A stretch of 64,000 nt of DNA from Alviniconcha marisindica (taxonomy: Eukaryota; Mollusca; Gastropoda; Provannidae). Positions 62,401 through 64,000 of the stretch are shown here, in pieces. The stretch spans positions 65,001-129,000 of the forward strand of contig JABMCL010001542.1 of assembly GCA_018857735.1 (NCBI GenBank). The letters run 5' to 3'. Position numbers and translations under genes: made by a program. The notes under the pieces are model-generated. The model ran no database searches. It was not told the DNA's origin and was given only the letters and a program-made list of their open reading frames with translations. Numbering within the stretch: the stretch's first letter is position 1; every line of letters begins with the position of its first letter.

Positions 62401-63604
62401 ACTTACAGCATAATATGGATACATTTTGTTTAGTCAAGTATTAAAATTTGCATTTAGGAACTGTCAGATTTTAAGATTTACAATTTCCGCTTTTTAAAAT
62501 TTAAGGCTTTGATATTGAAAACAAATTGTAGCCTTCACCCATGACTGTGTAATAATGTTCACAAGCCTCAGTTAATGTTTAAAGGAACATGTATCTCATT
62601 TTGGGGAAATATTTTGTTGTGGCTTCAGATTGTGTTCATGGTTACTTGGTACACATTTCAACTTATCAAGTGAATCAGTGATGTGTATGCTCTGTTGTCT
62701 GCCATGTATACTAACTTCGCTTGTGTGCATCTACTGACTTGGTTCTTGATCAGTTGATGTGGAATTAAAAATGTTTTGTTTTATTCCCCAGAGGGCTGGA
62801 GACTTGACAACCTTGTACAGGTGAGCTCTCTTCTTTTTCTTCTGCCGTCGGGTGAGAAGACGGCATGCGCAGTTGTGTGCCTATGTTGTGCATCCGTGCA
62901 GGTGCTCTGTTACCCACCCTTTCTGACTGCAGGAGTCTGACTTTGGGGGGTTTCACTTATGGGATTTGTCTTGTCATGACAGTTACTGTGTCATCCTGAT
63001 ATAGCTGTCATGGTTGACTGGGCATGTCATAATAATCTGTATGTTCATCTAGCCATCATCTTCCAGTCAAAGAACACTTATCTTTAATGAACAAACTTAT
63101 CTTTAAAGAACCAAGACTTTTTTCCTGCTGTTTCCCTTTTCATGCTTAATTGTATTGCTACAGAATTTTTTACTTGGGGAAATTGTGTTGCTGCTCCCCA
63201 AGGAAAGCTAGCTGAAACAGAGCTGCACTACTCAGACTGCTGACCTCTTAATGTATTGGTGATTGCTCATGGCAGGCTCTACTGTACGCATATTCACCAA
63301 CATGCATTGTCAGACATCAGTTTTTTTTCTGTCAGTAGACTGAATTCTTTCAATTGAAGAGCTGTGGAGGAGCTTGAGGAGAGAGGACTGTACAGAACTG
63401 TATCTGAGTACTTTCCAGGCCATTTTTATGTAACAGATTTGTGAATTTCTGTCAAGACTGATGTTTTGGAATGTGATGTGTGATTGCGTCTTGCCTATAC
63501 AGACTGGCAGAACTTCTGCAGCTGCAGCGCGAGGCAGTCCAGGGGGAGCTGGTGGTGGTGGAGGGAAGGGCCGGTAACTTGGATGCTGTCCTCTTCCTCT
63601 GCAG
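37540..63604 (+). CDS. KNTC1: Kinetochore-associated protein 1 (Rod), 5' half; gene continues past the window
   Basis: 32 coding exons join with consistent phase: 37540-37671, 38318-38435, 39670-39785, 40785-40851, 41276-41356, 42247-42371, 43465-43552, 44461-44525, 45586-45713, 46120-46261, 46716-46753, 47554-47692, 48350-48475, 49004-49093, 49647-49700, 49972-50033, 51047-51155, 52734-52877, 53392-53448, 53756-53872, 54725-54841, 55304-55447, 56196-56294, 56819-56922, 57937-58039, 58569-58715, 59917-60090, 60845-60923, 61189-61253, 61818-61928, 62792-62820 and 63503-63604. About 1,090 codons are seen; human Rod has about 2,209. Rod, ZW10 and Zwilch form the RZZ complex, which recruits Spindly, dynein and Mad1-Mad2 to unattached kinetochores. 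N-terminal GPRKETGTALYQVD opens a beta-propeller (about 1-365, with CAWSPDGSLLLVVDAGGKLF). VRLRCLTE and LQRILHKKRFEEALQFAHLF start the alpha-solenoid. DAWPENAINF, FRMLDQVVMVELIKPTLEQY and ILEQDKSQSLDDALRVLKEY match human segments in order. Intron 15 is GC-AG. Confidence 0.93.
39261..39640 (+). pseudogene. Three ghost copies of KNTC1 exon 3 in intron 2
   Basis: Upstream of exon 3 (39670-39785) lie decayed copies. The best (about 39345-39450) shares CTTGTGGA, GACTGTGCC, CTGATGGCTC, GTGGTGGATG and GTTCAGT in the same order as exon 3. A second (about 39562-39640) shares GGACTTCACCTGTAGTCCC and GATAGTGGATGCTGGC. A third, shorter one lies at 39268-39310. All have frame-breaking changes and lack convincing splice sites. 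Confidence 0.7.
41090..41275 (+). repeat. Minisatellite containing a ghost acceptor and 5' part of KNTC1 exon 5
   Basis: A 23-24-base unit with GTTGTCCTGATGTTGATTTC is repeated about six times before exon 5. A copy of the exon 5 acceptor plus first 50 exon bases (GATTGCAG|GGTGCTGTGACC at 41133) lies 143 bases upstream of the true one at 41276, almost identical. The tandem array sits between ghost and true exon. Confidence 0.85.
42768..43000. repeat. Poly-G, poly-C and (CA)n tracts in KNTC1 intron 6
   Basis: About 20 G at 42769-42789, then poly-C and CA repeats at 42964-42994, all within one intron. A dispersed AATAATAATAGATATTT repeat end lies just upstream (42662-42690). Confidence 0.8.
43690..44340. 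repeat. Two pyrimidine-rich minisatellites in KNTC1 intron 7
   Basis: 43690-43995 carries about five copies of TTCAAGTCATCCTTTCCATA plus TTCTTACC and a variable poly-C run. 44020-44340 carries about six copies of a 60-base unit with CCCCATTTTGGAAAACATAG and CACACTGATCTTCACTATCC. Confidence 0.88.
44550..45040. repeat. Two-copy duplication with G-rich cores after KNTC1 exon 8
   Basis: Two diverged copies of about 230-260 bases (44550-44775 and 44812-45040) share a TATCAGTAATGGCAG-like start, GTCACAGTAG, ACCACAGTATTA, a G-rich core, a C-rich stretch, and a CAGNAANNAATAAANNAATT end. The second contains inverted arms CCACAGTATTACTGGGG and CCCCATAGTAATACTGTGG around a G homopolymer. Confidence 0.7.
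46825..47285. repeat. Minisatellite, period about 55-62 bases, KNTC1 intron 11
   Basis: About eight copies each contain GTACTGGTATGTATTTGT, ATGAGAGCAGGAGAGAG and GGGATTTGTTTGTG. Minus-strand frames through it are repetitive artefacts. Confidence 0.88.
48458..48715 (+). repeat. Tandem copies of the exon 13 3' end and its 5' splice site
   Basis: A 60-base unit begins GTGTGGACAACATCAAG|GTA, whose first 15 or so bases are the end of exon 13, and continues AAAGTCAGCATCACTGAGCA. Five copies start at 48459, 48519, 48579, about 48629 and about 48688. Each keeps the exon end and an intact GTAAAG donor. Only the first is joined to the coding frame. Using a later donor would read into an in-frame stop (ICTS then TGA). 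Confidence 0.92.
49115..49515. repeat. Minisatellite after KNTC1 exon 14
   Basis: Nine or ten copies of a 35-45-base unit with GTTCACTTTCCTTCTGAGTC and AGTGTCACACTGTT start about 20 bases beyond the exon 14 donor. Confidence 0.88.
49701..49706 (+). other. GC donor of KNTC1 intron 15
   Basis: Exon 15 ends ACTAAG and the intron begins GCAAGT. A GC donor is permitted when the rest matches the U1 consensus, as here. No in-frame GT alternative lies nearby, and the reading frame continues cleanly into exon 16 at 49972. Confidence 0.8.
50530..51045. repeat. Two minisatellites in KNTC1 intron 16
   Basis: 50530-50810: four copies of about 75 bases with CACATGATGGTGACAGCAGA, TGGCAATGTC and GGTACCAATAAATGTGGAG. 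50815-51045: four or five copies of about 45 bases with TGATCTGATA, AGTGATAAATCATGT and GTGTGTGATGCAGTG. The second runs right up to the exon 17 acceptor. Confidence 0.88.
51355..51485. repeat. (CA)n / CATGCACA-rich tract
   Basis: Alternating purine-pyrimidine sequence in KNTC1 intron 17, next to an imperfect TTTATTGTTCCCCACAGGAAA palindrome-like motif at 51255. Confidence 0.85.
52280..52697. repeat. Minisatellite before KNTC1 exon 18, period about 40 bases
   Basis: About ten copies of a unit with CATGAGAGATTGGATTCTCT and GTGACTTTGCCTGTACATGT. It ends 37 bases before the exon 18 acceptor. Confidence 0.92.
54078..54140. repeat. Dispersed palindromic motif, copy 1
   Basis: ACAATATACTTTATTAATCC followed by a short gap and GGGAAATTAA, then GCTGTCATTCGATC. 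Copy 2 at 58848-58898 is almost identical over about 48 bases. The TTAATCCC / GGGAAATTAA core is an imperfect palindrome common at ends of metazoan interspersed repeats. Confidence 0.6.
54812..55083 (+). repeat. Tandem copies of the exon 21 3' end and its 5' splice site
   Basis: A 40-base unit, GTCCTTCAAGCAGTTCCGGC plus AGGTTAGTTCAATGGTGTCT, is repeated about seven times. The first copy is the end of exon 21 plus its donor (CAG|GTTAGT). Copy 2 is essentially identical and later ones drift. Four or five copies retain CAG|GTTAGT. Confidence 0.92.
56926..57520. repeat. Degenerate GT-rich repeat region in KNTC1 intron 24
   Basis: Begins 4 bases after the exon 24 donor. Irregular copies of GTGTGTGAGTTGTATAGTGT, TTGTGGTG and GGGTTATGTAGTG run over about 600 bases. 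No purine-pyrimidine bias other than G/T. Confidence 0.85.
58190..58490. repeat. Minisatellite built on GTTGACTGGGCATTAAA
   Basis: Nine or ten copies of a 31-base unit, TCATGTGGTTGACTGGGCAT plus TAAAAATCAA. A single GGTTGACTGGG with an upstream CATGATATAACCG-like stretch occurs at 56398-56440, and a CTGATATAGCTGTCATGGTT version at 62996-63030. The array therefore probably grew from the end of a dispersed element. Confidence 0.9.
58848..58898. repeat. Dispersed palindromic motif, copy 2
   Basis: Matches copy 1 at 54078 almost base for base, differing within the AGCGGG/AGTGGG loop and after AATTAA. It lies in KNTC1 intron 26. Unrelated flanks indicate dispersal and not local duplication. Confidence 0.6.
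59380..59850. repeat. Degenerate minisatellite before KNTC1 exon 27, period about 110-120 bases
   Basis: Four or five copies each contain CACTGTAATGTGAGACA-like, GATGATGACAGTGAAGATGA-like, TTATCAATTTATA-like and CAGGTGCTGGACT-like segments in the same order. The array ends about 65 bases before the exon 27 acceptor. Confidence 0.8.
60116..60503 (+). mobile_element. tRNA-derived SINE, plus orientation
   Basis: The head has a consensus-like A box (TAGCTCAGTGG), an anticodon-loop-like CTCATGA (CAT, Met-like) and a B-box-like GGTTCAGGTCC. The body has TTTCTGTGCTGACTCTTATT, AGTAGCACATAAAGGATCCC, AAACACACATGCATCC and GATGGCAGCAGTTTCA. It is homologous along its length to 8831-9195. It starts 25 bases past the exon 27 donor. 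The 5' and 3' arms do not pair as an acceptor stem, so it is a SINE and not a tRNA gene. Confidence 0.85.
61923..62138 (+). repeat. Tandem copies of the exon 30 3' end and its 5' splice site
   Basis: Five copies of an exact 43-base unit start at 61923, 61966, 62009, 62052 and 62095. Each begins TTCCAGGTAAAGTGGAACTT and ends ATCAAACCTCA. The first TTCCAG is the end of exon 30 (PFQ) and GTAAAG its donor. Four copies keep GTAAAG and one has GTAGAG. Near-identity implies a recent expansion. Confidence 0.95.
62835..63035. repeat. Dispersed repeat related to 3010-3320, with GTTGACTGGGC end
   Basis: GGTGAGAAG, GTCTGACTTTGGGG and TTGTCATGACAG match the 3010 copy in order. The stretch then adds CTGATATAGCTGTCATGGTT and GACTGGGC, the unit amplified at 58190. 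This copy links the two repeat signals into one element. It starts 15 bases after exon 31. Confidence 0.5.
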
Positions 63605-64000
63605 GTCAGTGAGCCAGAAAGCCTGTCTCTTTTCTTCTTTTTCATGAAACAGCAGACATGAGCTAATAATTATTTGCTTTTGCTGTATGTGAGGATTTGC
63701 TAAATGTGTGCTGCATTATTGTTTTAGTGGTGTTTGTCTGCTGGTCGCAGATTTGTGCAGTGTTTGCCCTAGCTGGTTTAAATAATGTTATGGATGTTTA
63801 CCTTACTGTTGTTGTCATCATGAACACAAAAGATAATTTTGTAATTATCACTCTAATCATGATGATGTGATTTTCCCTGTTTCTGTCTGGCACACTGCCT
63901 CTGTCAGTTCCTTTAACTCTTTTGAAAACTATTCTCTTTTGAAAAAGCATTTCTCCACTCCCAGTCCCATTGCTCTGATGTGGGTGTGGGTGTGTGGGAG

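Overview
The window is animal genomic DNA with five spliced protein-coding genes, long introns, canonical GT-AG junctions, abundant microsatellites and minisatellites, tRNA-derived SINEs and small DNA transposons. There are no bacterial-type operons, ribosome binding sites or CRISPR arrays. Repeat style and protein divergence suggest a lophotrochozoan, most plausibly a gastropod mollusc. That assignment is an inference, because no species marker was recognised.

Layout. (1) 1-462: a compact promoter containing a YY1-like motif in each orientation, and a possible first exon of a divergent minus-strand gene. (2) 463-4667 (+): POLR3G/RPC7, a specificity subunit of RNA polymerase III, five exons, 221 residues. 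(3) 4668-14636: ten kilobases of non-coding DNA between convergent genes, holding two TTAA-flanked inverted-repeat elements, a hAT-like element, a tRNA-derived SINE and a minisatellite. (4) 14637-18905 (-): a LysM-domain membrane protein (LYSMD3-like), two exons, 284 residues. (5) 18906-19378: a short head-to-head promoter. (6) 19379-21119 (+): C18orf32 homologue (UPF0729), two exons, 85 residues, with an inverted-repeat element in its intron and a 1.5-kb TTAA-flanked element just beyond a poly(A) signal. (7) 26004-35385 (-): RIOK2, the atypical kinase of 40S ribosome maturation, ten exons, 550 residues. (8) 37540-window end (+): the 5' half of KNTC1/Rod, the large subunit of the kinetochore RZZ complex. 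Thirty-two coding exons (about 1,090 codons) are visible and the gene runs off the window.

The genes are housekeeping genes of transcription, ribosome biogenesis and mitosis, and form no single pathway. POLR3G next to LYSMD3 is also the arrangement in human (5q14.3), and RIOK2 lies nearby on human 5q, so this looks like a remnant of ancestral linkage.

The most unusual signal is in KNTC1. At exons 13, 21 and 30 the last bases of the exon together with the 5' splice site are tandemly repeated 5 to 7 times into the downstream intron. Exons 3 and 5 also have ghost copies upstream. The gene therefore shows repeated local amplification of splice-site DNA, with many decoy donors and two sets of pseudo-exons. 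I found no new enzymatic or defence system.
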